This document shows positions 1 through 8,118 of a stretch of DNA of 64,000 bases, one piece after another. Every line of letters starts with the position of its first letter. Position 1 is the stretch's first letter. Source of the stretch: Fructobacillus papyriferae (GTDB taxonomy: Bacteria; Bacillota; Bacilli; Lactobacillales; Lactobacillaceae); assembly GCF_018437225.1 (NCBI RefSeq), contig NZ_JAAMFI010000002.1, positions 248,001-312,000 on the forward strand. The letters run 5' to 3'. The notes under the pieces are model-generated. The model did not search any database. It was not told the DNA's origin and was given only the letters and a program-made list of their open reading frames with translations. The position numbers and the translations under genes are program-made.

Positions 1-1047
1 TTAGTTGAAGAATTACAAGGCTTTTTGCAAGAAGCAACGGCTGAATTGGATAAGCCAGACGTCGACGTGGAAGCCGTCCGCGTGACTTATTTGGGTAAGA
101 AAGGGAAAATCACGGGCGCTTTGAAGGCCATGAAGGACCTGCCCGTTGAGCAAAAGAAGGAAGTCGGCCAAGTGGGAAACCAGGTCCGCACGGCTATCCA
201 AGAAAAGATCGAAGAAAAGAAGGCGGCGCAAGCTGCCCAGGCTTTGGAAGAAAAGCTGGCGGCGGAAAGCTTGGACGTGACCTTGCCAGGTGCCAAGCCT
301 AAGCTCGGTGCCCCCCACGTTTTGCAACAGATTATGGACGAAATCGAGACGCACTTCTTGGGCCTCGGTTACCAAATCATCGACGATCCAACCGACTCGC
401 CCGAAGTTGAAACGGACGAGTACAACTTCGAACGGGAGAACCTGCCAAAGGATCACCCAGCCCGTGATATGCAGGATACGTTCTACATCACACCGGAAAT
501 CTTGCTGCGAACGCAGACTTCCCCCGTGCAGTCGCGCGTGATGGAGAAGCACGACTTCTCCAAGGGACCGCTCAAGATGATTGCGCCCGGTAAGGTTTAC
601 CGTCGCGACACCGACGATGCCACGCACTCCCACCAGTTCCACCAAGTTGAAGGATTGGTTGTTGGGAAGAACATCACCATGGCGGATTTGAAGGGGACGC
701 TTTTGTCGATCATGCAAGAGCTCTTTGGCGAAAAGCACCAGATTCGCCTCCGGCCTTCCTACTTCCCATTCACGGAGCCATCTGTTGAAGTCGATGTTTC
801 TTGGAATGAGGTCACGCCTGACACGAAGCCAGAAGATATCAAATGGATCGAAGTGCTCGGTGCTGGAATGACCCACCCGAACGTTTTGAAGATGGATGGC
901 ATCGATCCTGAAGAATACACGGCCTTTGCCTTTGGCCTGGGACCGGATCGTTTCGCCATGCTAAAGTATGGCGTCGAAGATATCCGCCAGTTCTACCTGA
1001 ACGACACGCGTTTCTTAGCGCAATTTAACGAGCGAGGTAACGAATGA
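1..1047 (+). CDS. pheS: Phenylalanine--tRNA ligase alpha subunit (5' truncated)
   Basis: Catalytic alpha subunit of the (alpha-beta)2 phenylalanyl-tRNA synthetase, which charges tRNA-Phe in the cytosol. The frame is open from base 1, so the true start lies upstream and only a few N-terminal residues are missing. The N-terminal part is a basic coiled-coil tRNA-binding arm (KKGKITGALK, then a Lys/Glu/Ala-rich stretch). Class II motif 2 follows around RTQTSPVQSR and KVYRRDTDDATHSHQFHQVEG, and motif 3 lies at FAFGLGPDRFAML near the C-terminus. The gene overlaps pheT by ATGA, the usual translationally coupled pheST arrangement. Any T-box or promoter would be upstream of the window. Confidence 0.97.
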   Translation, partial: LVEELQGFLQEATAELDKPDVDVEAVRVTYLGKKGKITGALKAMKDLPVEQKKEVGQVGNQVRTAIQEKIEEKKAAQAAQALEEKLAAESLDVTLPGAKPKLGAPHVLQQIMDEIETHFLGLGYQIIDDPTDSPEVETDEYNFERENLPKDHPARDMQDTFYITPEILLRTQTSPVQSRVMEKHDFSKGPLKMIAPGKVYRRDTDDATHSHQFHQVEGLVVGKNITMADLKGTLLSIMQELFGEKHQIRLRPSYFPFTEPSVEVDVSWNEVTPDTKPEDIKWIEVLGAGMTHPNVLKMDGIDPEEYTAFAFGLGPDRFAMLKYGVEDIRQFYLNDTRFLAQFNERGNE

Positions 1048-3506
1048 TGAAGACGAATTTAAAATGGTTAAATGAATACTTAACGCCTGGTTTGGATTTG
1101 TCTGAACAGGCTGTCTTGGATCTGGCTCAGCAGATCGAATTGACGGCTGTGGAAGTCGAAGAAGTCGGCCAAGCCGCTGCCAAGCAAGACGGTTTGGTCG
1201 TTGTTCGGGTCGACGAAGTTAAGGATCACCAAGATTCTGACCACCTGCACATCACTCAGGTCTTTGATGGCAAGGAACACATCCAAATCGTAACCGGAGC
1301 ACCCAACGTGGCCGAAGGGCAGTTGGTGATTTTGGCGACGGTTGGTTCGCACATCATCGATCGGCAAACGGGCAAGTTGGTTAAGATTTCAAAGGCCAAG
1401 CTCCGTGGCGAAGTGTCTTACGGCATGCTCTCGGCTTTGCAGGAAATCGGCTTGCCGGACGCGGTATGCCCACAGCCAATCGAAGACGGGATCTACGTCT
1501 TTGCTGACGATGCCGACGTCAAGCCGGGCGACGATGCTTTGGAAGTCTTGGGTCTGAAAGATCCAATGATCGACACGGATTTGACGCCGAACCGGGCGGA
1601 TCTGTTGTCAATGCGTGGTATGGCCTATGAAATGGCTGCGATGACCGGCCAAAGCGTCCAAGAAGTCGTTGATAAAGGGGCAAAAGCCGCTGCCTTTTTG
1701 GCGGATGATCAAGTGTCTCTTGCCATCAAAGATGGGCAACTGGCAAGCGGTGTGGCCATGTCTGTTGTCAACGGTGTGACCGTTGCACCAAGTGACTTGG
1801 CGACCCAGCGTCGCCTTTGGACTTCTGGCATCAAAGCTCAAAATAACGTCTTGGACGCGATGCACTACTGGTTGCTTGCGACCGGACAGCCACTGGCTGC
1901 CTTTGATTTGGATCGCCTGGCTGACAAAGCTTTGACGATTCGTTTGGCAGAAGAAGGGGAAGTGCTCGGTCAAGGCAATGGCGAAGAAGTGATTGCCTTG
2001 CGCGCGGGACAAGACGTCGTTTTGGTTGCTGGCAAGCAAGTGATCGCTTTGGCTGGCATTGCACAAGATCCAGAATTTGCAGTGACGGATGAGACCAAGA
2101 ATGTCTTGCTGGTCGCTGGTCAGTACAACCCAAGCATGATTCGTCAAGCTGCTCGTCGTCACGCCTTGCGCTCGGAATCCTCTTTCCGTTTGGAACGTGG
2201 CATTGATTTGACGAATACGAAGACGGCTTTGGCTTCAGCTGCTAATGCGGTGGCAAAGGCCGCTTCCGGCCAATTGGCCGCTGGCCAGGCCGAAGCTGGC
2301 TTTGTCGAAGACGAGACGGTGACGATTTCGATGCCGGTTGCCCGTTTCAACCAAGTGTTGGGAACGACTTTGACCGACGAAGAAGTCATGGCCTTGCTGG
2401 AAAAGTTGGGCTTGACGGTTGATTTGAAGGCTGATCAGTTGACGGCCACGATTCCAGGACGCCGCACGGACTTGCGGATTCCAGCTGACTTGGTCGAAGA
2501 AGTCGGACGCTTATACGGCTATGACAAGTTGCCAACGGCTTTGATTGATGGTCAATCGACGGCGGGCGACTTGACGGCTCGGCAAAAGAAGATTCGGGCA
2601 TCACGAAAGCTCATGCAAGCGCTTGGCTTCGACCAAGCCATTTCCTATGCCTTGATGACACCAGAAAAGTCAACGGCCTTTAACATCGGGCAAAACCATC
2701 CGGTTTTGGCCTTGGATTACCCCATGTCATCCGATCGGACGACGGCTCGTCAGAACTTAATTTCTGGCTTGATTGACGACGTAGCCTACAACGTGGCCCG
2801 CTCAGTAAAAGACATCGCTTTGTACGAACAAGGCCGCGTCTTCTTGAACGACAACGCTGGTAAGCAACCGGTCGAAGAAGAGCATTTGGCGGCTGTTTTG
2901 GTCGGCTCGATTGCCGAATCGACTTGGCAGGCTGGCGTTTCAGCTCGTGAGGCCGACTTCTTTGCGTTGAAGGGCCGTGTTGAGCGTTACTTGGAAAATA
3001 TTGGCGTTCAAAATGTGACCTTTAAAGCGGAAAAAGGCCATGACAACATGCACCCAGGCCAAACCGCGGATATCTATTCGGGTGACATTTACTTGGGTTA
3101 TTTGGGCCAGGTGCACCCAGAGTTTGTGGCCAAGCAGAAGTTGCCGACGATCTTTGCCTTTGAATTGAATTTGGAAGAGATTTTACTGGTGGCAAAGGGT
3201 GACAACACCTACCAACCAATTTCTCGTTACCCACAGATCACGCGTGACTTGGCTATTTTGGTCGATGACGACTTGTCGAACCAAGACGTCTTGGATTTGA
3301 TTCAAAAGACTTCTGGCAAGTACCTAAAGGACGTTACCTTCTTTGATTTGTACACGGGTAAGGGAACGCCTGAAGGAAAGAAGTCGCTGGCTTACCAGCT
3401 GACTTATCAAGATCAAAACGATACCTTGGTCGAAGAAAAGGTCACAAAGGACTTTTCGAAAGTCACGGAAGCGTTGGCGACACAATTCGGTGCAGAAATT
3501 CGATAA
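1044..3506 (+). CDS. pheT: Phenylalanine--tRNA ligase beta subunit
   Basis: Beta subunit of phenylalanyl-tRNA synthetase, 820 residues, the normal bacterial length. It carries the N-terminal tRNA-binding (EMAP/OB) domain at about residues 40-150 (GAPNV, KISKAKLRGEVSYGMLSA), then the B3/B4 editing domain that hydrolyses mischarged Tyr-tRNA-Phe, the B5 domain (IPGRRTDLRIPADLVEEVGRLYG), the catalytically inactive class II core, and a C-terminal ferredoxin-fold anticodon-binding domain (ISRYPQITRDLAILVDDD). The start ATG lies inside the pheS stop (ATGA), so translation is probably coupled. No clear terminator follows. The next gene has its own promoter. Confidence 0.98.
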   Translation: MMKTNLKWLNEYLTPGLDLSEQAVLDLAQQIELTAVEVEEVGQAAAKQDGLVVVRVDEVKDHQDSDHLHITQVFDGKEHIQIVTGAPNVAEGQLVILATVGSHIIDRQTGKLVKISKAKLRGEVSYGMLSALQEIGLPDAVCPQPIEDGIYVFADDADVKPGDDALEVLGLKDPMIDTDLTPNRADLLSMRGMAYEMAAMTGQSVQEVVDKGAKAAAFLADDQVSLAIKDGQLASGVAMSVVNGVTVAPSDLATQRRLWTSGIKAQNNVLDAMHYWLLATGQPLAAFDLDRLADKALTIRLAEEGEVLGQGNGEEVIALRAGQDVVLVAGKQVIALAGIAQDPEFAVTDETKNVLLVAGQYNPSMIRQAARRHALRSESSFRLERGIDLTNTKTALASAANAVAKAASGQLAAGQAEAGFVEDETVTISMPVARFNQVLGTTLTDEEVMALLEKLGLTVDLKADQLTATIPGRRTDLRIPADLVEEVGRLYGYDKLPTALIDGQSTAGDLTARQKKIRASRKLMQALGFDQAISYALMTPEKSTAFNIGQNHPVLALDYPMSSDRTTARQNLISGLIDDVAYNVARSVKDIALYEQGRVFLNDNAGKQPVEEEHLAAVLVGSIAESTWQAGVSAREADFFALKGRVERYLENIGVQNVTFKAEKGHDNMHPGQTADIYSGDIYLGYLGQVHPEFVAKQKLPTIFAFELNLEEILLVAKGDNTYQPISRYPQITRDLAILVDDDLSNQDVLDLIQKTSGKYLKDVTFFDLYTGKGTPEGKKSLAYQLTYQDQNDTLVEEKVTKDFSKVTEALATQFGAEIR

Positions 3507-3512
3507 TTGTAA

Positions 3513-3541
3513 TTGTCAGGGTGTCAGAAACCCCGTATAAT
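3513..3541 (+). promoter_or_regulatory. Promoter of murA
   Basis: TTGTCA (3513-3518), a 17-base spacer, and TATAAT (3536-3541) form a near-consensus sigma-A promoter between pheT and murA. The spacer holds a short inverted repeat (GGGT...ACCC). Confidence 0.75.
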
Positions 3542-3575
3542 CGAAGTAAAACGATAGCTAAGTAGGATTCGCCTT

Positions 3576-4862
3576 ATGGCAAAAATTATTATTAATGGTG
3601 GCCACAAAGTCGCTGGTCAAGTGACCATCGGTGGTGCCAAAAACTCAACGGTGGCGCTGATTCCAGCAGCCATTTTAGCGGATACGCCGGTTCATTTTGA
3701 CAATGTGCCACAGATTTTGGACGTTAAAAACTTACAATATATTCTTGCCGCGATGAACGTTCACTCGAACTTTCATGATGGTGATTTGACGATTGATCCA
3801 ACGACAATCAAAGAAGCCCCATTGCCCGCAACGGCCATCAAGTCCTTGCGTGCCTCTTATTACTTTATGGGGGCATTGCTTGGTCGTTTTGGCCGGGCGA
3901 CGGTGACGTTCCCGGGTGGGGATAACCTGGGGTCTCGTCCGATCGACCAGCACATCAAGGGTTTTGAAGCCTTGGGTGCCACTGTCACGGAAAAAGACGA
4001 TGTGATTCATATCGATGCGAGTGAAAATGGATTAAAGGGGGCGCGCATCGCCCTTGACACGGTTTCAGTGGGGGCCACGATCAACATCATTTTGGCAGCT
4101 GTTCGGGCCGAAGGACAGACGATTATCGAAAACGTGGCCAAAGAGCCCGAAATCATCGATATCGCGACCTTCTTGAATAACATGGGGGCCAACATTCGTG
4201 GTGCTGGTACGGATACCATTCGCATCACGGGTGTCGAGTCGCTTAAGGCGCAAAACACACACACGGTTATCCCAGATCGCATTGAGGCCGGGACTTACAT
4301 GTCCATGGCGGCAGCTTTTGGGGACGGCGTGACGATTCAAAACGTCATTCCGGAACATTTGGAGTCCTATACATCTAAATTGATCGAAATGGGTGTCGAT
4401 ATGCAAATCGGCGAAGATTCGATCTATATCGGCCCATCTCGTCCGTTGAAGCCGGTGGCCATCAAAACGATGCCTTATCCCGGCTTTGCCACGGATTTGC
4501 AGCAGCCGATTACGCCCTTGCTCTTCTTGGCGGAGGGAGAGTCGACGATTATCGAAACCATCTATCCAAAACGGATTCGTCACATCGCCGAATTACGGCG
4601 GATGGGGGCGGAACTGTCCTCGTTGAATCCAGGTGAGATTAAGGTCAACCATTCCGAACGCTTGGTTGGGACCACAGTAGAAGCTGCTGAGATTCGTGCC
4701 GGTGCTGCCTTGGTCATCGCTGCCATCATGGCCGATGGCCAGACGGTGATCGACAACGCCTCGCATATTTTGCGAGGTTATGATCGTTTGGCTGAAAAGT
4801 TGCGTGGTCTTGGTGTTGACCTTCAAATCGAAGGGGTCGATCTGATCAATTTGATGCCATAA
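3576..4862 (+). CDS. murA: UDP-N-acetylglucosamine 1-carboxyvinyltransferase
   Basis: First committed step of peptidoglycan synthesis: transfers enolpyruvate from PEP to UDP-GlcNAc. The 428-residue length fits the family. Seen: the N-terminal GGHKVAGQVTIGGAKNSTVAL motif with its conserved Lys-Asn, the repeated EPSP-synthase-like fold segments (SLRASYYFMGALLGRFG, FPGGDNLGSRPIDQHIKG), and the C-terminal RAGAALVIAAIMADG block. In family members the catalytic Cys sits in a loop around residue 115. Here that loop reads FPGGDNLGSRPID, so the Cys position carries Asp (GGDN...), the substitution known from fosfomycin-insensitive MurA enzymes. It sits alone behind its own promoter, before rpmE2, as in many Firmicutes. 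Whether it is the MurA1 or MurA2/MurZ paralogue cannot be settled here. Confidence 0.93.
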   Translation: MAKIIINGGHKVAGQVTIGGAKNSTVALIPAAILADTPVHFDNVPQILDVKNLQYILAAMNVHSNFHDGDLTIDPTTIKEAPLPATAIKSLRASYYFMGALLGRFGRATVTFPGGDNLGSRPIDQHIKGFEALGATVTEKDDVIHIDASENGLKGARIALDTVSVGATINIILAAVRAEGQTIIENVAKEPEIIDIATFLNNMGANIRGAGTDTIRITGVESLKAQNTHTVIPDRIEAGTYMSMAAAFGDGVTIQNVIPEHLESYTSKLIEMGVDMQIGEDSIYIGPSRPLKPVAIKTMPYPGFATDLQQPITPLLFLAEGESTIIETIYPKRIRHIAELRRMGAELSSLNPGEIKVNHSERLVGTTVEAAEIRAGAALVIAAIMADGQTVIDNASHILRGYDRLAEKLRGLGVDLQIEGVDLINLMP

Positions 4863-4866
4863 GTTC

Positions 4867-4895
4867 TTGTCAAAATGATTTGAGCGTGCTACACT
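4867..4895 (+). promoter_or_regulatory. Promoter of rpmE2
   Basis: TTGTCA (4867-4872), a 17-base spacer and TACACT (4890-4895). It begins a few bases after the murA stop, so the L31 gene has its own transcription start. Confidence 0.7.
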
Positions 4896-4909
4896 TATAC
4901 AGTTAATAA

Positions 4910-4933
4910 CTGACTCTGGCTATGAATAGTCAG
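4910..4933 (+). promoter_or_regulatory. 5' UTR hairpin of rpmE2, possible L31 leader
   Basis: CTGACT (4910-4915) pairs with AGTCAG (4928-4933) in the untranslated leader, just before the AAGGAG ribosome binding site of the L31 gene. Autoregulatory leaders are known for L31 genes in several lineages. Identity with any of them is not shown here. Confidence 0.35.
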
Positions 4934-4952
4934 GGCGCTAAGGAGATTAGTC

Positions 4953-5210
4953 ATGAAAGCAGATATCCACCCAAATTACCGCCCAGTTGTCTTCATCGAT
5001 GCCGCAACTGGTAAGAAGTTCTTGTCAGCTTCAACTGTTGAAACGGACACGACGGTAGAATTTGACGGCCAAGAATACCCATCATTGCGTATGGACATCA
5101 CGTCAGACTCACACCCATTCTACACTGGTAAGCAGAAGTTTACTCAGGCTGATGGTGCCGTTGACAAGTTCAACAAGAAGTTTGCGGACTTCGGTTTCAA
5201 GAACAAGTAA
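4953..5210 (+). CDS. rpmE2: 50S ribosomal protein L31, type B
   Basis: Small basic protein of the large ribosomal subunit, at the central protuberance and the bridge to the small subunit. The 85-residue length and the pattern [16 protein letters not shown]...[18 protein letters not shown] with a Lys/Phe-rich tail are typical. It has no cysteine at all, so it is the zinc-free (C-minus, type B) paralogue, not the CXXC zinc type. Where both exist, zinc-free copies usually serve under zinc limitation. Here it has a good constitutive promoter and may be the only L31. The ribosome binding site AAGGAG fixes the start. A strong terminator follows. Confidence 0.96.
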   Translation: MKADIHPNYRPVVFIDAATGKKFLSASTVETDTTVEFDGQEYPSLRMDITSDSHPFYTGKQKFTQADGAVDKFNKKFADFGFKNK

Positions 5211-5219
5211 GTTCTTTTT

Positions 5220-5255
5220 AAAAAGCGTCCACCCTGGTGGACGCTTTTTATTTTT
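5220..5255 (+). terminator. Intrinsic terminator after rpmE2
   Basis: A 13-bp perfect stem, AAAAGCGTCCACC / GGTGGACGCTTTT with a 2-base tip, followed by a T-rich run. It ends the single-gene rpmE2 transcript. Confidence 0.9.
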
Positions 5256-5285
5256 CGAAGTGTCAGGAGAAAGGGGAGCAGCGGC

Positions 5286-6674
5286 ATGGCCAAAACCACA
5301 CCACCCGTCAAATTACATGAGATCGTCCAGGTCGAAATAGCCAAAATTCGCCAAAACGGCATGGGGTTGGCCTGGGCCAACGAGCAAAAAACCTACCCAA
5401 TCTACATAGCCAATGCCATGTTTCATGAAGTGGTCCAAGTTGAAATCATTCAGGTCGATAAGCTCTCGTCTTATGGTCGAATTGTGTCTTGGGATAAGAA
5501 AAATCCGGCGCGCATCGCTGCTGATCGGGACTATTTGCTAGAAGCTGGAACAGCTCCTTTGGTCAATTGGGCTTACCCGGCACAAAAGGACTGGAAGCGC
5601 TCGCTAGTCAAGGATAACTTTGAAGCGGCTGGGCTTTTGGTGGACGTAGCTGAACCAGTCACAATGGATGAAAAAGTCCCTTCCTATTACCGTAACAAGA
5701 CGGTTGTGCCCGTTAAGTGGCAGGATGGCCAGCTGCTTTCCGGCTTCTATCAACGCGGGACTCACGAGCTAGTGCCAATGACGGATTACTTTGTTAACGA
5801 CAAGCGGCTTGATGAAGTCATTGTGATTGTTCGAAACATCTTGGAAAAACTGGCCATTTCTGCTTATGATCCAGATACGGATGAAGGGGCGGTGCGCTAC
5901 ATTATGGTGCGCCGGGGTTACTATTCCAAGCAACTGATGGTGGTGCTGGTATCAAACGACCCGATCCTGCCAAAGCAAGACGAAGTCGTCGAGGCCATTG
6001 TCACTGCTCTGCCTGATCTGACTTCTCTGATTTTAAACAAGGCACCCAAAAAGGACTACGTTCAGCTGTCTGCGGACAACGAGACCCTTTATGGAAAAGA
6101 CCAAATCGAGGATTCCTTGCTCGGTAAGCGCTTCTTGATTGGGCCGAATTCCTTTTATCAGGTCAATCCAGTCATGACTGAAAAGCTCTACCAGACGGCG
6201 GCCGATTTGGCCCAGCTAAAAAAGTCGGACCTGGTCGTCGACGCTTATGCTGGAATCGGGACGATTGGGATGTCCGTTGCCGACCGGGTAAAAGAAGTCA
6301 TCGGCGTCGAGGTTGTCCCCGGTGCAGTGGCGGACGCGCAGAAAAATCTGGCCTTAAACGGTATTGAGAACGCAACCTATATTTTAAAGGACGCGCCAGA
6401 GCAATTTGTCGAATGGGAGGAAGAAGGGGTACGCCCCGACGTCGTCTTTGTCGATCCGCCTCGCCGAGGCTTGACCGAAGAGTTGATCAAAAAAGCGGCC
6501 CTAATGGGGCCGGATCGCGTGGTCTACGTCTCTTGTAACCCTTTGACGGCCGCCCGTGATTGTGCCTTATTTGACCAAGTCGGCTACGAAATTGCCGGCC
6601 CGGTCGTGCCAGTCGACCAGTTTCCCCAAACTGCCCACATTGAAACGGTGACGGTTCTGCAAAAAAAGAGGTAA
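5286..6674 (+). CDS. 23S rRNA (uracil-5-)-methyltransferase, RlmCD/RlmD family
   Basis: SAM-dependent enzyme that makes 5-methyluridine in 23S rRNA (TrmA/RumA superfamily). Length 462 residues. An N-terminal TRAM RNA-binding domain (about 8-70) precedes the catalytic Rossmann fold. Seen: the SAM loop VVDAYAGIGTIGMSVA, the FVDPPRRGL motif, and VSCNPLTAARDC with the nucleophilic Cys. The segment that in RumA holds the [4Fe-4S] cysteines (CGGC-like) reads LEAGTAPLVNWAYPAQKDWK and has no Cys, so no iron-sulfur cluster is expected. Such cluster-free members occur in Lactobacillales. Which uridines are modified cannot be told. The start ATG follows a GGAGAAAGGGG site. Confidence 0.9.
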   Translation: MAKTTPPVKLHEIVQVEIAKIRQNGMGLAWANEQKTYPIYIANAMFHEVVQVEIIQVDKLSSYGRIVSWDKKNPARIAADRDYLLEAGTAPLVNWAYPAQKDWKRSLVKDNFEAAGLLVDVAEPVTMDEKVPSYYRNKTVVPVKWQDGQLLSGFYQRGTHELVPMTDYFVNDKRLDEVIVIVRNILEKLAISAYDPDTDEGAVRYIMVRRGYYSKQLMVVLVSNDPILPKQDEVVEAIVTALPDLTSLILNKAPKKDYVQLSADNETLYGKDQIEDSLLGKRFLIGPNSFYQVNPVMTEKLYQTAADLAQLKKSDLVVDAYAGIGTIGMSVADRVKEVIGVEVVPGAVADAQKNLALNGIENATYILKDAPEQFVEWEEEGVRPDVVFVDPPRRGLTEELIKKAALMGPDRVVYVSCNPLTAARDCALFDQVGYEIAGPVVPVDQFPQTAHIETVTVLQKKR

Positions 6675-6765
6675 AATGGAGTGAGATGTTCGAGCCGATT
6701 TGGCAGAATAACAAAAATTTTTTAACTCACTGTCAATACTTTGATAATGCAAAAAGGAATGATTC

Positions 6766-8118
6766 ATGAAGCTCACCTTAGCAGAGTTGGCGATTGCCAC
6801 AAATGGCGTCCTTCAGGGCGATGAGAAGACAGTAGTTGAAGGGGTTACCTTCGACTCACGAAAAGTTCAACCAGGCGACCTTTTTGTCGCCCTAGTTGGT
6901 GAAAACGATGGTCACGACTACATCCAAATGGCCATGGATAAGGGCGCCAAGGCTGTTTTGGCCCAAGAGGGCCACGTGCTGCCTGCAGCCGTTTCGGCCG
7001 TTGTCGTGCCCGATTCCTTGACTGGCTTGCAAGAATTAAGCCAGTACTATTTGAAGGAAGTGGCCCCCAAGGTGGTCGCCATCACTGGTTCTAATGGGAA
7101 GACAACGACTAAGGACATGGTCGCTTCCATTTTGTCCGAACAATACAAGACCTTCAAGACGCCGGCCAACTTCAACAACGAAATCGGCCTGCCCGTCACC
7201 ATCTTGTCGATGCCAGAAGAGACGGAAATCTTGGTCTTAGAAATGGGGATGGACCGTCCCGGTCAGTTGACCGCTTTGTCAACTCTAGCCCAACCAGATA
7301 TCGCCGTCATCACGATGATTGGCGAGGCTCACTTGGAATTCTTCAAGACCCGGGCGAACATTGCCAAAGCGAAACTTGAAATTACGGCTGGCTTGAAAAA
7401 AGACGGTCTCTTCTTGATTCCAGCAGACGAGGACTTGCTGACAAAAGCAAAGAATTTGCCTGCGAATACAAAAACCTTTGGTCCGGTTCCTTCAGACATA
7501 AAGGAGTCCTTGTCAGAAACGGTCTGGACCGAAGCGGGCCAGCAGTTTGCAATTCCCATGCTTGGCCGCTATAATGTTAAGAATGCAGAAGCTGCGATTA
7601 TGGTCGGTCAGGCATGTGGCTTGACGTTGAAGACTATGGCAAGTGCTTTGGCACATTTTGATTTAACGAAAAATCGAACAGAAATCCTAACGGCGACAAA
7701 TGGTGCCAAGATCATCTCTGATGTCTATAATGCCAACCCGACTGCAACAAAGGAAGTGTTAGCAGCGATTGCAAAAGATGGCGTCAAGGAGCCAATGATT
7801 GTGTTGGGTGACATGCTCGAATTGGGTGAGCAGGGACCGGCCTTGCACGCGGATTTAGCTTCTTCTATTTTGAAAACGAAGCCAAAAGAGGTGAAGTTGG
7901 TTGGGCCGCTCATGGTGGACAACTTGCTGCCGGTTTTGAAAGAAAAAGCGCCGGCTCTCAATGTTAAGGGGTATCAGTCGGATCAGCTTCTCGAGCTGAT
8001 CACTGATCTAAAAGCTGAATTAAGTGAAGAGGACCTTGTCTTCTTGAAGGCGTCACACGGGATTCATTTAGAAAAGGTGCTGGCTTCGCTCATCGGAAAG
8101 CCGGTGGACCATGCTTAA
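6766..8118 (+). CDS. murF: UDP-N-acetylmuramoyl-tripeptide--D-alanyl-D-alanine ligase
   Basis: Last cytoplasmic step of peptidoglycan precursor synthesis: ATP-dependent addition of D-Ala-D-Ala to the UDP-MurNAc tripeptide. Length 450 residues, typical. Mur ligase N-terminal UDP-binding domain (GVTFDSRKVQPGDLFVALVGENDGH), central ATPase domain with P-loop TGSNGKTTTKDM and NFNNEIGLPVT, and C-terminal ligase domain (KNRTEILTATNGAKIISDVYNANPTA, VLGDMLELG). The start follows an AAAAAGGAATGATTC site. It overlaps the following serine hydrolase gene by 8 bases. In many Firmicutes ddl lies upstream and the DEAD helicase directly downstream. Here a hydrolase is inserted between murF and cshA. Confidence 0.97.
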   Translation: MKLTLAELAIATNGVLQGDEKTVVEGVTFDSRKVQPGDLFVALVGENDGHDYIQMAMDKGAKAVLAQEGHVLPAAVSAVVVPDSLTGLQELSQYYLKEVAPKVVAITGSNGKTTTKDMVASILSEQYKTFKTPANFNNEIGLPVTILSMPEETEILVLEMGMDRPGQLTALSTLAQPDIAVITMIGEAHLEFFKTRANIAKAKLEITAGLKKDGLFLIPADEDLLTKAKNLPANTKTFGPVPSDIKESLSETVWTEAGQQFAIPMLGRYNVKNAEAAIMVGQACGLTLKTMASALAHFDLTKNRTEILTATNGAKIISDVYNANPTATKEVLAAIAKDGVKEPMIVLGDMLELGEQGPALHADLASSILKTKPKEVKLVGPLMVDNLLPVLKEKAPALNVKGYQSDQLLELITDLKAELSEEDLVFLKASHGIHLEKVLASLIGKPVDHA

